Of a DNA stretch of 7,286 nucleotides, positions 7,068-7,286 are shown in pieces; position 1 is the stretch's first letter; the number at the start of each line of letters is the position of its first letter. The DNA is from Acidobacteriota bacterium (GTDB taxonomy: Bacteria; Acidobacteriota; Vicinamibacteria; Vicinamibacterales; UBA8438). The stretch spans positions 1 to 7,286 of the forward strand of contig SXOW01000218.1 in assembly GCA_005778315.1 (NCBI GenBank), in the 5' to 3' direction. The translations under genes and the position numbers were made by a program. The notes under the pieces are model-generated. The model did no database searches and was not told the origin of the DNA. It saw nothing but the letters and a program-made list of their open reading frames with translations.

Positions 7068-7073
7068 AGGAGG
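7068..7073 (+). promoter_or_regulatory. Strong Shine-Dalgarno sequence
   Basis: AGGAGG lies 8 bases before ATG 7082. It is the only consensus ribosome binding site in the window; the other genes have weak or no visible sites. It argues that translation really starts at 7082, whatever happens to the frame further downstream. Confidence 0.7.
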
Positions 7074-7081
7074 TTGAACCC

Positions 7082-7228
7082 ATGTCAGAAGTACCCAGTG
7101 CCCCGGTGAAGCGACTCCTGACGGAGGCCTCCGGCGGCTGTCGGATCAGCGGGTCGGCCCTCGCCGCGGCCGGCAATCATCGCGCCGACCACGAGCGCAC
7201 GCACCGCGAACCGCAGCCGTTCGCGTGA
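7082..7228 (+). pseudogene. Histone-fold-like ORF, apparently truncated or rearranged
   Basis: A 48-codon ORF from ATG 7082, behind a consensus Shine-Dalgarno site. Residues 3-29 (EVPSAPVKRLLTEA, then CRISGSALAAA) align by eye with helix 1 and loop 1 of archaeal-type histones, whose pattern is E[LV]PxAP[IV]xR[IL][IL]xxA...R[VI]S..A. One extra residue is needed in the loop. Such proteins bind DNA as dimers. After residue 29 the long amphipathic helix 2 should follow, but the frame reads GNHRADHERTHREPQPFA and stops, and neither other plus-strand frame restores a helix 2. Position 7169 onward instead looks like coding sequence on the opposite strand. The gene may therefore be a broken remnant, a recombination junction or an assembly artefact; alternatively it is a genuine small protein whose histone resemblance is coincidental. 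The evidence is only about 27 residues long. Confidence 0.4.
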
Positions 7229-7286
7229 GATGCGCTCCGTCACCTTCGTCAGCCAAGTCAGCGCCGCGATGCCGCCGAACAGGTAC
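7085..7286 (-). CDS. C-terminal part of an unidentified, probably membrane-associated protein
   Basis: A frame entering from the right edge on the minus strand runs to a TGA at 7087-7085 (67 codons). Its first 39 codons (7285-7169) read as a convincing protein: YLFGGIAALTWLTKVTER, then RERLRFAVRALVVGAMIAG, with two hydrophobic stretches separated by a basic loop. Of these codons, 34 end in G or C. The last 27 sense codons, which lie antisense to the histone-like start, are compositionally different (19 of 27 end in G or C) and read as low-information Gly/Arg/Pro sequence. The layout suggests the true coding segment spans about 7169-7286 and that the rest is read-through of a junction. The hydrophobic pattern is reminiscent of the last helices of small permease-like proteins, but I cannot name the family. 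No start is in the window. Confidence 0.4.
   Translation of the reverse strand, partial: YLFGGIAALTWLTKVTERISRERLRFAVRALVVGAMIAGRGEGRPADPTAAGGLRQESLHRGTGYF

Overview
The window is GC-rich (by eye roughly two thirds G+C) and densely packed. Genes overlap or abut, coding frames have G/C-rich third positions, and several plausible starts are GTG. This suits a high-GC soil or sediment bacterium such as a member of Acidobacteriota or a related phylum. That placement is inference; there is no rRNA or other phylogenetic marker here.

Left block, minus strand (3942 down to 1): four overlapping genes that read as one operon. In transcription order they are a GT4 glycosyltransferase (3942-2785), a second GT4 glycosyltransferase (2785-1631), a pol-beta-like nucleotidyltransferase with an N-terminal winged-helix-like region (1644-580), and the N-terminal part of a B12-binding radical SAM protein (587 off the left edge). 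The junctions overlap by 1, 14 and 8 nt. Divergent from this block, 67 bp away, is a plus-strand polytopic GT-C type membrane glycosyltransferase (4010-5665). Together they look like part of a surface polysaccharide, glycolipid or protein glycosylation locus: cytosolic GT4 enzymes would build a glycan on a lipid carrier, and the GT-C protein would transfer a sugar from a lipid-phosphate donor on the outer face of the membrane. The nucleotidyltransferase and the cobalamin-type radical SAM protein are the least understood members.

Right block: argininosuccinate synthase (argG) on the minus strand, converging on the GT-C gene with a 19-bp tail-to-tail overlap. Upstream of argG lies a short divergent intergenic region with two inverted repeats.

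Right edge: a strong ribosome binding site precedes a 48-codon plus-strand ORF. Its first ~29 residues resemble helix 1 and loop 1 of an archaeal-type histone fold, but the resemblance stops abruptly near 7168-7172. From there to the edge, the minus strand carries a convincing coding frame for the tail of an unidentified, apparently membrane-associated protein. The two signals meet head to head at one point, which suggests a truncated or rearranged histone-like gene or an assembly join.

No tRNA, rRNA, CRISPR array, insertion sequence or convincing intrinsic terminator was seen, and no gene-free stretch exceeds 300 bases.
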